This document shows positions 17,860 to 29,499 of a stretch of 33,452 nucleotides of DNA, piece after piece. Origin of the DNA: Cerioporus squamosus (taxonomy: Eukaryota > Basidiomycota > Agaricomycetes > Polyporales > Polyporaceae); contig JABYQS010000304.1 in assembly GCA_022592435.1 (NCBI GenBank), positions 1 to 33,452 on the forward strand, read 5' to 3'. The position numbers and the translations under genes are program-made. Every line of letters starts with the position of its first letter. Within the stretch, counting starts at the first letter, position 1. The notes below the pieces were generated by a model, which searched no databases, was not told the origin of the DNA, and saw only the letters and a list, made by a program, of their open reading frames with translations.

Positions 17860-19037
17860 CGTGAGTTTGCTGAGGATGAGTACGCGAACGACTGCTGAGT
17901 GCTGTTCGAGTGAGGACTTGTGTCGTGCTCTGAGCTCTTATATGTCCACCCAGCCATCTCGGTGCTTATGTCGACGGTCTGAGAGACAAAGTCAACTTGC
18001 CTCTGGACCTTGGTGTACGAGTCCTCGCACCCTTCGTCATACCGCTCCGGTGAGTAATACAGAACAATACCCCATAACTCGTTCCAGGGTGGCGTCACCG
18101 AGAAGCACCGACTTCAACACATACCCTCGTCGACGGCGCCCCGTCTGCTTGGGTGCCGGTACTACTTCATTGTGTCGTGGTCTCCACTCTCAATACAGCG
18201 CGTTTCAGGCTCCGAAGTACCTTGAATACTGCTCCGCCCTTCTACCTCCTCTCTGGTTCCCTCGTTCGCGGCAGTCGAGCTGTGTATGTCGGCCATCGAC
18301 ACCGCGGGTCCTGTGACATCTTCATTTTCCCGAGACTATCAATCAATACCACCGGACTATAGGGAACACGGCTGCGGAGAACACTACTGACAACGCGTGA
18401 ATGTGGAGACATCCATGCTTGTGAACGTGATCTGCCGCTCTAATGCCGTGGATTCCTCCGCGGGGGACATGAGGTATGTCAAGATCTTGATTTTCACTGC
18501 GCTTCGCACTCATTGCCTCCTCTAACAGCGGTCGCTAACTCACTACGCGCGTAGATCGCTCTCTCTACTAGATCCCATGCTCTAGGCAGCGCTGAGAGAT
18601 TGTCTTGGGGCCGTCCGGAATCCGGCTGTATGAGCCCGCTCTGGCGCAATCTTGTCCGTCACTTGCGGGTACGTAGCGACCTCAGTAACGGAGAGGAGTC
18701 AGGACGTCCCTCAACGGGCAGTGCATACGTCCCCGCAGCGTCGACTTTCGTCGTCGCTATGGGCTGAGTCAATTCTTCTAGGAGATGCCGCAGCAGTAAA
18801 TCAATCATTGTCTCTAGCGTGGAGCCTCAGTTAACTTCGCCGAGGATGCATCGAAGCCCCGCGTGCGGCTCACGGGAAAACTCGCACCGATCGACTCTTT
18901 ACGCGCGACAACGACATCCATTCAAACACCGATACACATGACCATACACGGTACTGTCTGCATCCACCTTCGCTACCGCACCCGACTACTAGTACATCCT
19001 ACTCCTGGTGTGTGCGCTCCGAAGATCTTCGACTCCG
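17860..19037. other. spacer between the hydrophobin genes
   Basis: The left end is the promoter of copy 1; the right end (from about 18907) is the duplicated 3' flank of copy 2. I see no further gene in between. Confidence 0.45.
17937..17942 (-). promoter_or_regulatory. TATA box of hydrophobin copy 1
   Basis: On the - strand TATAAG lies about 78 bp before the ATG at 17859, matching the place of the TATA box in the second copy. Confidence 0.55.
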
Positions 19038-19492
19038 TCAAAGGGAGACGGGAGCGCAGCCGATAGAGATGAGACCCCCTGTTAGACGATGCAGAGTGTC
19101 AGTATCGACGCGAAGGGCCTCACGATACTGCGCAGCACGAAGATCGACGCGCACCGAAGGAGTTGTTCTCGCAGCAGACAGTCTGCGCATCGCTGGAACC
19201 GAAGTCAGAGCCCGTCGTCAAGCTCGGCCATGAGAGCGAACACTCACCAAGAATCGCCAGTGCCAACGCCGATGACGGAGATCGGGGAGCAGGTGAGGCC
19301 AACGAGGGCGTTGATGTCCTGCACGACGACACCGATGGACGCGAGGATGCCCGCGGCAGCGGGGTCGCTCGCCTTCGTCACGGTGTTGCAGCACTGGATG
19401 GGGCCGGTGCTGCAGCTCGCGTCCGGGGAGGGCGCTGGGGTGGCGGCGGCAAGAATTGCGAGAGCGGAGATCGTGATCAGCTTGGCGAACAT
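19038..19492 (-). CDS. class I hydrophobin (107 aa), copy 2
   Basis: Three exons on the - strand: 19492-19248, 19192-19155 and 19078-19038. Their lengths (245, 38 and 41 nt) are identical to copy 1; the introns are 55 and 76 bp. The signal peptide ([20 protein letters not shown]) and all eight cysteines are present: [30 protein letters not shown]. The two proteins differ at only a few residues (for example PSP/PAP, CCN/CCD, CAPVSL/CLPVTL), so the duplication is recent or homogenised. It is a secreted coat protein acting at the cell surface. Confidence 0.9.
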
Positions 19493-19574
19493 GTTGGATG
19501 CGATGAGCGGACTGAGGAGAGCTGTAGAACGACTGGTGGGTGTTCTGAGGAGTCGACCTTGAGTCCGACACAGT

Positions 19575-19581
19575 CTTTATA
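19575..19581 (-). promoter_or_regulatory. TATA box of hydrophobin copy 2
   Basis: On the - strand TATAAAG lies about 83 bp before the ATG at 19492. Confidence 0.6.
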
Positions 19582-22392
19582 CTCGCAGACGGTAACTGTA
19601 CCCGTTAATGGCCATGTGATGCTACTGCGAGGAATGTCCAATCCCTGCAGGAGTTCAATTGCATACTGGGCAGCGTAGTCAGCGAAACCACTGCATCCCA
19701 CTCGAGCGAACCCGTTCCCACCATCCGGTTACCGTCTGAATGCATGTCGTCGATGCCGAATACGCTCCACTTGATGAAACGGTACCGCTATAGGTACCGG
19801 ACAGGTCGCCGTCGGTGGTGCTAGTCACGATGCGGTCTGTGCCCTTGAACGCGCTCAGATCCTAATCTACGAGTGGGAACCTTTCAGCTGTGCGCGCCGC
19901 CTGCAAAAGATGACATGGTTGAGACGCGGGAAAATCGCATGGTGGACTATCAGGGTACTCACTTCGCGTTAGTCCAGCATCCGAAGATGTATCTGGTCGA
20001 CGTGGACGAGCACGGAACAACCCTCCAATTTTCGCTTCTGGCATACTATAGCTTGTGATACATCCGATAGTACCGGATTGCAATCACCTGCGACGATATT
20101 CGAGGTCCGCATCCGAAGGCTGCAAGGGTTCATGAAAGTCGTGAGACACGCATTCTACGCCGCTGTACCAGCGCTCGGAGCACGCGGTCCCAGCTCTGTG
20201 AACGCACGCATCAGTTCATTTCCTGCGAACGAGGAGCTCAGTTGATCTCTCTCACCCGGTTGATTTCCTTCGCCAAGGGCACGCGGTATTGAGCGTCGAT
20301 GTCTCAAGTCTATGGGATTCGGGGTGATTCAGCGGAGGGACACTCGGTCGCTATGCATCGCATACCATGTTCATGTCGTCACTTCCACGGCCCCCGAGAA
20401 CGAGCCTCACTTTGGTACCGATGGCTGGTGCATCTGACTCTCGACAACGCCAGGCGACTTTTTGGTGCTCGGTAGCGCGTCCGGACGGCACGCTATACCT
20501 GTGACCGCAAAACCTGTGCGAATCTCATAAAGCGGGCTATTATACACATATAGCAGACATCTTCATAATAGGGATGAGTGCGTAAGCAAACATACCGGGA
20601 CGACTTGTAAAGCGTACATGAATATTCGACTGAACGCGCCATGCCAGTGCTCTGTGGTCACGCCTACTAGAGGCTCCGCGCTCTCTCTCAATCTCGTCCT
20701 GCGGGCATAGGTCGTCGGTTGCCGAGGGCCGATTCCAGCCATGCTGCCTCAGATCGACCTCGAAGTGGTAGTGATGGTACCCGGGCCACCGCCCTCTATA
20801 ACGAGCGCGCCGCACCGACATCAGCGGCGACCGGGTGGAGACGAGGCCGCATCCGAGGCCTCGTTGGCAGAGTCGTTGTTGCTTTCTTGCACTGGAGTGA
20901 ATTGACTGCGCGGGTGCGCACTTCTCACGGTCCTCTCGGGTCGCCAAGCCGATAGGTGTTCTGTCGAGGCCGGGTGAGCGGTGCACTCGTCGAGGAATGA
21001 CAAGCGACATAAGCCAGCGCAAAGAACACACTTGGTCATCGATAAGCGAGAGGACTTAGGGATGAGGTGTCGCAGAGACTTGAGTGGGGGACCACGCAAG
21101 TCAAAGCAAAGAGTCTGAGAGTGGCTCTGGAGTCCGCAAAGTGGGCACGAGTATGCCATGGGCGAGATGGCGGATAAGTCCCGCATTCGCCCAGACACCG
21201 TTCAGCTGAGCTGTCAACGAAAGCTAGATCAGCCTTCCTTTCGGAAGCCGGCACGAGAATTACTAGAGATGCGGAGCGTATTCGTTCCGAACAGCCTCTC
21301 AGCTTTGCATGATGCATTATCGACACTGCCTATCAGAAAGACGCACAGCGCGGTCGTGACTGGCGCAAATGAGCTGCTGGCGGAGTTTCAATTGTGTGCA
21401 CGAACAACCACGTACTCGTGAAACGACACTCAGAGACGATGGGCAGATGTCAGGAAAAGATCGCGGGCCATGACATTGCCCACGAACGTCCGTCGCCCGC
21501 TTGCTCGCGTCCAAATCGAGCTACAGAATTCCTTCTGCTCTCAGTGCGGCACATCTTTCCATCACCTCGCCGAAACGCCAAGCAGCGTTCAAAGTGGAGT
21601 TGGGATGCAATGCCGCCAAGAGATGTGAACGGTAGGGTGAAAGGCGTACGCGATTCATGCCAGGGGGATATCGAAGGATGTGAGTACTCACTCAACATAC
21701 GGCACAAGCAGAGTATTTTAACACCCCATCGAGGGAGTCCAGAGATTTGCGTGACTGAGAAGATTGTATTGGGACCTCTTCCCGAGGGCGGCGGTAGTGA
21801 TCACTGCGGATGTAGGGTGCATCGAGGATAGAGGGGCGAGCAAACGCACCAAATCGTCATTCACAGATACCTTCTCCCAGCGCATGTCACCCTCTCATCG
21901 ACATGTAAGATTTGGAAACGTTGCAGGTCATATGTCGGGAAACTGGTGAGCTCTGCCGTGGAGTCGTGGGCCGACTACTTGTGTTGACCGGATCGTGGAT
22001 GATGGCAGGGGAGAGCTGCAAGCGGTACTTGGTTCCATTCGCGCGCATAGCGACGACCTGGATATCAGGCAGACAAGAGAGACACAGCAGTCAACGGCGC
22101 AGTGATGGAGGGTGATGGTGGTGAAAAGAACGATTGAGGCGCCCATATCGCGACAAGACCGGGCCCCAGTCAACTCCATTCCGAAGTCTCGCGCCACACA
22201 TCAGCGAACATCGACTAAGGTGGTTAAATGAGTGGGGCACCCGGGTAACGTCTAGTTCAGCGGCATCACCAATCGCGCAGCTGTCTGTCACTGTATTGAC
22301 CACAGTGCGATCCGCCGCATTGCTGTCCTCAACCGCTAGTTCTCGACTCCGGCCCACAGTCAAGTTGTCATACCCACATGCTTCGCCGCGGG
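19582..22392. other. gene-poor region with one ATL relic
   Basis: Over about 2.8 kb I find no complete gene on either strand. Short open frames lack consistent codon bias and recognisable motifs. The only interpretable content is the relic at 20738-20815. Confidence 0.4.
20738..20815 (-). pseudogene. relic of alkyltransferase-like (ATL) last exon
   Basis: Read on the - strand, GCGCTCGT...GAGGGCG and then CTTCGAGGTCGATCTGAGGC followed by AGCATGGCTGG parallel the last exon of the ATL gene at 24566-25162 (ALVAEG...FKVDLRQYGW; here ALVIEG and FEVDLRQHGW). The two motifs are in different frames, with a stop between them if read straight. I take it as a decayed partial duplicate. Confidence 0.5.
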
Positions 22393-22420
22393 CCAATCCC
22401 AGAATCATTCGCACTATATA
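22393..22420 (+). promoter_or_regulatory. CCAAT and TATA elements of the DUF6533-type gene
   Basis: CCAAT lies at 22393-22397 and TATATA at 22415-22420, about 80 bp before the ATG at 22496. The spacing is typical of a TATA-driven fungal promoter. Confidence 0.5.
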
Positions 22421-22495
22421 GGACCTTGCAGATGCTTGGAGTCGTCATCTAGAGGTCGGCTCACACGGTAACTCGCCGCAAGGCCAGGACTCACC

Positions 22496-24100
22496 ATGTC
22501 CCTCACTGCTTCCCAGTACATTGCTATCGTCGAGTTGAAGTGAGTTCGCCTCCGTATCTTCTCAATGCGCCGTCTCTCACAAAATGCGATAGCGTAGTGG
22601 AAACCTCGATGCTGATATCCATATCAGGTTAGTTTGTACATTGCCTGCACCCTAATAACGCTACTAGCCTCTGACCTCGGAGACAAGCCCTTATTGCATA
22701 CGAGCACATCGTCACATTTGGACAAGAGGTCGACCTGTACTGGCGGCAGAAGTTCAAGATCTCGACATTCGTCTTCATGGCAAACCGGTACCTCGCTCTG
22801 ATATATTTCACCGTTCTGGAGCAAATACCTCTGATGCCGTCATTGATTGTATGTGTTTCATATTGATCTCATTGCCATGGTTGACCTTGCAGTCCAGAGG
22901 TACACATGGAAGTTCTGGAAGAAAGTCGTACGCGCTCATACTCCGAACATTCATCCAGCTGCAGTGCGACGTACTATTCAGCCAGCCTTGCAAATGCATT
23001 AATCTATCTCCCCTGGGCTGGTACGTCCCAAATTATATCTGATATCCAAACTCTGACATCTCTCTTAGTCTTCTCAGCGCTGCGGGGTTATGCGCTCAGC
23101 CAGAACCGCTACCTGGGGATCATCATATTCATTCTCTCCTCCGTCCCTTTTGGGGCTGAGTGCTACGTGAGTTCAAGCAGCACTCGCACGCGACGGAGAA
23201 TGATAAACCCCCAAACCAGGGCTCGTATCAAGGCGTCACCATATACGTCGACCCCGCAGATGGGTGTGTGGTTAACCTCGCTGGCTCTGATACCTACGTC
23301 CGCTAGTGAGTCTCTCAATATAGTACATATGGCGAGGATATCTCTCATGGTTCCACTGGATAGTTGTCGGTGATCTCTCCATCATCGGAAGCACACGACT
23401 ATGACTCAACTTCAGTCTCGATTATAGCGAACTTAATCACTCGCGTGCCCATGGTGGCAGCCGACCTCATAGTGGTCGCCGTCACCTGGTCAGCAACGTA
23501 CAAAGCCACCCGGGAAGCTCGCGTGTTAGGCAAACAGCCCTCCATCACCAAGATCCTCTTCCGGGATGGTGCGTATTCATACTAACAAGTCATCCGAGTC
23601 CGGAATTCTAACGTCGGGCATAGGCAATGCATACTTCATGTCCGACTTCACTCACTCAGTAGTAGGATCGAGCGGCTGACGCGTAAGCCACAGAATACTC
23701 ACCTTGCTCAACATCCTACACCTGATCTTTAGCCTCATCTCCGTAAGTCCCATCATGGCACTTCCAGCGCTCGCCGGCTGACTTTCGACGTAGATCGGGT
23801 CGACCAACCTGTCGGTTCACGAGAGCATTCTGATATTGTGGATACCAGCGTAAGAGATATTCCGGGCAGCGCAGGAATACGGAGACTCACTTCGGCGGCG
23901 GCTGCAGGTTCACTACCATCCTTGTCTCTCGATTCATGCTCAACCTCCAAGCCGTCACTCACAACCGAGCACACGAACAGTCGCTCACCTCGTTCGGATC
24001 CGTGCAGTTCAACCACATCGTCGGGTCTCTTGGGGCGTCCCTCCCCGCGCCGGGAGAGGGATACCAGGATGACGCGCACGACGAGAATACAGGCAACTAG
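22496..24100 (+). CDS. DUF6533-type seven-helix membrane protein
   Basis: ATG 22496 has a CACC context. Exons 22496-22539, 22593-22627 and 22688-22848 splice in frame to give MSLTASQYIAIVELN... and then ALIAYEHIVTFGQEVDLYW and FMANRYLALIYFTVL. This is the N-terminal DUF6533 signature of large agaricomycete families of seven-helix membrane proteins of unknown role. Later exons give ALIYLPWA/VFSALRGYALSQN, GIIIFILSSVPFG, ANLITRVPMVAADLIVVAVTW with ILFRDG, ILTLLNILHLIFSLIS, and FTTILVSRFMLNLQAV, ending TAG 24098-24100. All are in family order. The junction after 22848 does not keep frame in my reading, so either the splice there differs or the copy is damaged. It sits in the plasma or an internal membrane by inference. 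Confidence 0.7.
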
Positions 24101-24565
24101 ATTGATGACTAGTGTTCGAGCAGAGTTCGAAGAGGGCACGAGAGTGTCGCGCCGCCGCCGTAACGCGGAGGGACATTGGGGATGAACACCGCGCACTGGG
24201 AGGGCATAGAAGTGCATCACGTCCTATGGTATGGTCGAGTAAATGGCGCGGGCGGAACGTCGTGATTTTGTAGAACGGCACAGACAGATTCTACGACTTG
24301 CGGAGGAAGCATACCAGATTGTCGTGCTGTTTTCGCGTCTCGTTCGTAGAGGTCCAGGAGAGGGGCATCCGAGTTGAAATGTAGCGAGTTCTTCCCGCAT
24401 CGAATAGATAGAGTTCAGATAGTCCAAAAATCTGGGAGTACAACCTAGATCGTCGAGGGCAGCACGAGTCAGCACCGCATACGACAGGGAGGAGCCCACC
24501 AGTGACGTACCAAAAGCAAGCAAAGGCAAAACCGTCCCGCATCCATCCTGCGCCCAGACTCGCAG
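24101..24565. other. convergent intergenic spacer
   Basis: This region lies between the 3' ends of the DUF6533-type gene (+) and the ATL gene (-). I see no supportable gene in it. Confidence 0.4.
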
Positions 24566-25162
24566 CTAATCCTCTCCCTCCTCGGCATCTCCTTCACCAG
24601 CACCCTCCTCTCCCTCCAGATCCACTCCAATATCAACGCTCCCAACCGCCGGGAACCAGCCATACTGCCTCAAGTCAACCTTAAAGTCGCCCGCCCGAGT
24701 CGTCGTGACTTCCACGCCCTCCGCCACGAGCGCATCGCGCTGCCTCGCCGCCCCGTCCGTCCCTGGGCCGCGCGAGGAGATGGAACCGCTTGAGGCGAGC
24801 ACGCGGTGCCACGGTACGGGGGGCGTCGCATTGGGAGAGACGAACTTGAGCGCTGTGAAGTTCCTATGTCACGGGATCCTCAAAGACTCAGAAGATATGC
24901 ATACCTTGCCCGACGTGCCTCGAGTACGCCGGCATGCCTAACAGCTTCGCTATATGTCCTGCCGACGCGCATCGTCAGCTTGGTACGTGATGTCGATGGC
25001 GAAATCGCCCTATCGGATAGTACCGACCATAGGAAGTGACCCGCTGAGGCGGTACTTGCCTCACAACATTATACACCTATTGTGCTCTCGTCATTCGATG
25101 CACATGTTGAACCTGGACAGGGTACGTACCGCTGCATGAAATTGGTCTCCGTCTAGAGGCAT
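24566..25162 (-). CDS. alkyltransferase-like protein, ATL/Atl1 family (140 aa)
   Basis: Four exons on the - strand, 25162-25130, 25076-25028, 24958-24905 and 24852-24566, all join in frame over GT...AG introns. The protein reads MPLDGDQFHAAVYNVVRQVP, PPQRVTSYGHIAKLLGMP, YSRHVGQALKFVSP, VPWHRVLASSGSISSRGPG, and VDLRQYGWFP near the end, with an acidic tail. This is the O6-alkylguanine-DNA alkyltransferase fold, but the active-site PCHRV is PWHRV: the catalytic Cys is replaced by Trp. That change defines ATL proteins, which bind alkylated guanine, flip it out and hand the lesion to nucleotide excision repair rather than repairing it. The arginine finger context (SRH) and the helix-turn-helix are kept. 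It acts in the nucleus. A decayed duplicate exon lies at 20.7 kb. Confidence 0.88.
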
Positions 25163-25365
25163 GACGGTCGTCCGCAAGCCGCGCGGCTGCGGAGCCGCAG
25201 GGCGTGACGTTGAGTTAGGCAAATAGACGCGTGACGTCACGCGTCTGGCGCCCTCGGATAGTCGCAGCGCAGCGTCCAGCCTGCCAGAAAGGCCGCACCA
25301 GGGACAAGAGACGCGTCATAGAGGTAGTGTCAAAGCTGTATAATTCCCGGAGCGCGTAGGTAGAG

Positions 25366-28260
25366 TCACCAGCTGTCGGTCAGTCGTACGAAGTAGTTCA
25401 TCTCACGCTCAAGCCTCGCCCCGTCCTCCATCCGGTTCCCCAGCGACCTCGGGAACCAGCAGCGCCGGAAGCTCATCCTTATCTCGCTCCTGCACAACGC
25501 GTGGCACAGCCGGCTCTGCGCACCAACAGTATCCCGTGTCAGCTCCGCACAACAATGTATAGATGAACGCGATTCACCAAACAGCACGTCCCTCTCCTCA
25601 AAGCGCACCTCGACCGCCCGATACCCCACGCCCGCGATCCACGGCAACGCACTAAGCTCCATGCACCCGAAGCCCTTCTCGTCCCACTTCACACCGACGT
25701 CTCCCTCAGCGCCGAGCTCGAGGTGCGCGGCCGGGGGCGCGAGCGTATGTGGGGGGCGCCAGGTCTTCGTGTCTTGCGACTCGCTCCGGGTCGGCGGTGC
25801 CGTCTGCTTGTTCTCTTTCTTAGTCTTCTTCTTGGCAGCGGTCTTCTTCGGGGCGGCCTTGTCCTGTCTCTTTCTCGTGCTCTGGACCGTCGTGGTGTCC
25901 ACTAGCTCCGAGTCCGGCACGCCCCAGCTGATGACGGGGACGAGGACGTCGGCCGGAGCCTCCGTGGCTGCCTTCTTGCGTGGCGACCTCTTCGTCTTAC
26001 CTGAAGTCGCCGTGTTCTCCTTCGCAACAGCAGCTACCGCAACGTCTGGAGCAGGCTCGACCTTGACAGCCTCCGCGATAGCTTTCGCCGGGGTCTTCCC
26101 GGTCTTGCCTCCCCGCTTTTTGGGCTCTCGGGGAGGTACTGGAGAGGAAGGCCGCACGTTAGTCTTAGGGCAGAGAAGAATACGACATCACACGCACCGC
26201 TCTGCACCGAGACTTCGACGCACTCCGTCTTGACCGCGCTCACCCTCGCCTGCTGAGCATCCTTCGCCTTCGCGCCGCGCTTGGTGCGTGTCTTCGGCTT
26301 CTCCACCTGCGCCTTCTGAACCGCGGCCTCCTCCGCTTGCGCCTTCCGCTTCCTCGCAACAACGACCATGAGCGGCTCTGCGACAAGCGCATGCATCAGC
26401 ACCACAGCCAGCACACATGTCCACGGCTCACCATCGTCTTCTTCGTCACCCAGCACGAACGTCGTTCCTGCCATTTGTGCCACTGCCACGGCCAGCTCGA
26501 TCTGCTCGCGCTTGATCTCCACAGAGCTATGCGCCGCGGCCGATGTAGTCTCCTCCAATTGAGCCTGTAAACGGACGGATCAGCAACAGGAGAGACCGAT
26601 TTCGACACGAACATACTGACCTCGCCATGATCAGGCCTCAAAGGCCGCGGCTGCGGCGTCCCCGGCCGACTTCCCGACCCCGGACCATCAGGGCAGGGAG
26701 GCGTGCGCGAACGGGGCGGTATGTCCGCTGGCGGCTCGAAGCGGCTCGGATCCTGTACAGCATCGTCGACACGAACCTCGTCCGTCGGCCGGTGAGGTCG
26801 AGGTTCGGGAGTGCTAGGGCGACTACCAGGTCTGTCAGGGCACGGTGGCGTGCGAGAGGGGCGCGGAACATCCTGCGGGGGCTGCATCAGAGTGGTCGGG
26901 AGGGCGTCGTGCTTGGAGAACGAGAGGCGGCTCGTGGGGGGGCGTGAGGGCACAGGAGAGACTATCTTGGGCGACGAGACTGGAAACGGAGAGGTAGGCG
27001 GAGAAGACGACAGCTGCATGCGCTCGTCTTCGGAGGTAGATAAGGCGCGACGAGAAGGACTCGAGAAGAAGGACGGCGAAAAGAACGAGCTCTCCATCTT
27101 GACCTGTACTTGCGGGCTCGGTGTGCGCGCAGGGGGCAGATCTGAAGCAGGAGCAACCGGCAGAAATAGAGGTAGAGTTGGCATGGCGCGCTTGGTATGG
27201 CTGATCTTACGTCTCTTCGGCGGAAGCATGGGTGTCGTGTCGACAGGATGATCGGATGCGTCTTGCTCCGGAGGGTCGTCAGAAGCACCAGAACGCATGG
27301 CAGAGGTCGGTATAGCAGGCCAGGAGTCAGGATCGGTCGGCGAGAGCTCAGAGTAGGCCAACGTCGCTAGTGCAGGAAGAACAGCGGCTGTCTTGTTACC
27401 GGAGAGCATCAGCTTGCGCTTGAAGCGTGGAGGGAGAGCTGGAGAAGGGCCTAGAGCCCTTGGAGACGGTGTTGGCTGGGTATATGCGCCGTCTTCGGGT
27501 TGCTTCTGTGCTTGAGGGTGGGTATATGCGTTGTCGATGCCATCCAGAAGTCCGTCCGAGAAGCGTACTTGACGAGGTCGACGGGCGATGATAGTAGACA
27601 GCGCTGAGTCACGAAGAGCAGACTTCAAGGTGGGAGTGCGAGCCGATGAAGTGTTCCCTGTAGAGTGTCCGAGTACAGGCGTCGGGCGATAAGACGAAGG
27701 AGAAGCACTCTGGGCACAGGTCGGACAATCAGGGTGGGGATGCGCATCGTGAGCCCGAGTATGGCGGACTGGGTGGTGGGTGGCGGTCGCTGCTGTCGAA
27801 GACTTTGCAGCCACCAAACGTTGTGTGATCGCCGTAGAATGAGGATTCTTCCCAGTCTTGGCTCTTTTCTTTGGGGGCGAGGCGAGGGTAGGAGATGCTG
27901 CGCGTTCGCGCTTGACACGGATATCGACGACAGCGGACTCACGTTCAGGCCCCGAAGTCTTCACAGCAGCGTGCGCAGTAACCCTCCCCTTCCCCCTGCG
28001 TTTTTCTCCTTCTTGCCGCGCCCGGTACGTCGTTGGAGCCAGTCATCGACGAGAGCGGGGTCGACGTCGTGGGCGGTGGCCCAGTTGTGAGAGAACGAGA
28101 CGGAAGGCTTCAGAGCAGTCTTGCCTACAAGGTCGTTCAAGTCTGCGCGGTGGGTCCTGGAGAACGCCTGAAAGGTCCGTGCTGAGAGATCCTGGATGTC
28201 GGGCTTGACATCTTCCTCGTGCATGTCGCCGAGCACGGCAGCGCGAGTCCTCCTTGCCAT
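25366..28260 (-). CDS. homeodomain-like nuclear protein, one-base frame break
   Basis: Five exons on the - strand: 28260-26621, 26564-26432, 26377-26198, 26138-25366, with exon 1 broken at 28001-28005. The start is MARRTRAAVLGDMHEEDV. An N-terminal block (FSHNWATAHDVDPALVDDWL, QRR) has the helix-3 pattern of a divergent homeodomain. A long disordered, Pro/Ser-rich middle follows with basic nuclear-signal-like patches (PPKKRAKTG, PPKRRKIS), then an Ala/Lys/Glu stretch and a basic KKTAAKKKTKKENK run. The C-terminus (GFGCMELSALPWIAGVGYRA) looks folded. The sum of exon lengths is 2,726 nt; with one more base in the T5 run (A5 in the coding strand) it is 909 codons and the frame joins through GRGKKEKK to RRGKGRVTAHAA. 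It is probably a transcription regulator; identity is not established. Either a fresh lesion or a homopolymer sequencing error explains the break. Confidence 0.55.
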
Positions 28261-29400
28261 GTCGAAGCCCGCCCTAGTGTACTCTCGCCATGAGCTGAGA
28301 GAATAAACCAATCGGGGATAGAGGACGTCGCAGTAGACTCCTCACCAGTAGCTTGTGATGATGGCACGATGACGGTCGCAGAGCAAGTCCAGCAAGCGCC
28401 TGAGAGTCGTCACGCCCGAGGGCAACAGCCGAGGCACGTGCGTGTGACAAGACGCGCCTGGTAGCGCGTGGCACTAGTATGCTCAGGCTGCCTGCTCAGT
28501 ACTCAGTGCTCCTCCCCTTGCGAACAAACACGCCCTCTGTGCAAAACAGAGAGTAGACGCGGATGCGTCGCACTTCACGTATTTTTCGAGCCCAAGCTTT
28601 GACCAAGTGGAGAAGTAAATTCGCCGTCACGGGCATCCGCGTCGAAAGTGCTTGACTCATTGAATAGTCTGTCAGGATTACAGCCTGTCCCTCGCATGCC
28701 GAGGAGCTGGATGGCTGACTAAGTACGTAGAGCAGGAACAGGAAGAACTCGAGGAGGCGCCGAAGGAGGAGGCGCCAGTACGTCTTGCATATTCGCCTCC
28801 TGTTGGCTCGCAATAAACTATCGGGGCGCTGGCATATCCCATCTCGCCGAGCCCGAGTCATTGCGTTCTCATATGGAGTGAACAGCGCAAGGCTTCCACG
28901 ATGTGCATCCCAAGGCATCTCGGACCGTACCCAAGAAGTAGGATGAAAACGCTCGACTGCCGACTTGTTCCAATCCCGTAGTCGTCACGCCTTCGGGTTG
29001 GATTACCCTGTTACCAATGTCCAAGGGATCCCCTTGCCTTCCGCGCCGTGTATTGTCGCCTGCGCATTGCGTAGACTGTTAGTATAAGTTGAAGCCGTCA
29101 TAGATGAAGTATACATAGCATGAGCGCACATCGTCGTTTCCCTCGGATCGTTCGACGCCAACCGTGAGCGCGAGACATACAGTATGTCGGAGAATTCTCG
29201 ACATACCCTAGGGTCATGCATCCACACATAACGGACGCTGCATCACAAATCGTCATAGAGCACCCTCTTGGCGGAGACGCATGCGCGGAAACGTGCGCGG
29301 ACACTCCCGGGAGCAATAGAGTCTTGAGAGCTATTCGCAGGGTGCGGCGAGGTGACGCACGGGCGAGGATCATGACATGCGTTGCAGCGGCAGATGCGAT
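28261..29400. other. upstream/intergenic region
   Basis: This is the promoter side of the homeodomain-like gene and beyond. I find no supportable gene. A 140-codon open frame at 28496-28918 (-) lacks codon bias and motifs. Confidence 0.35.
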
Positions 29401-29499
29401 GTTCATCACGGTCAGACTCGGGTGCGTCTATTCTTGCACCAATTGCAGGCTACGGCACAGTGCGGGCCTAGGGTGGACTTGGTGCGCCGAGGCCAGGGG

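Noticed and set aside
28496..28918. 140-codon - strand frame with a hydrophobic stretch
   Set aside because: No codon bias, no motif and no supporting exon structure; likely chance.
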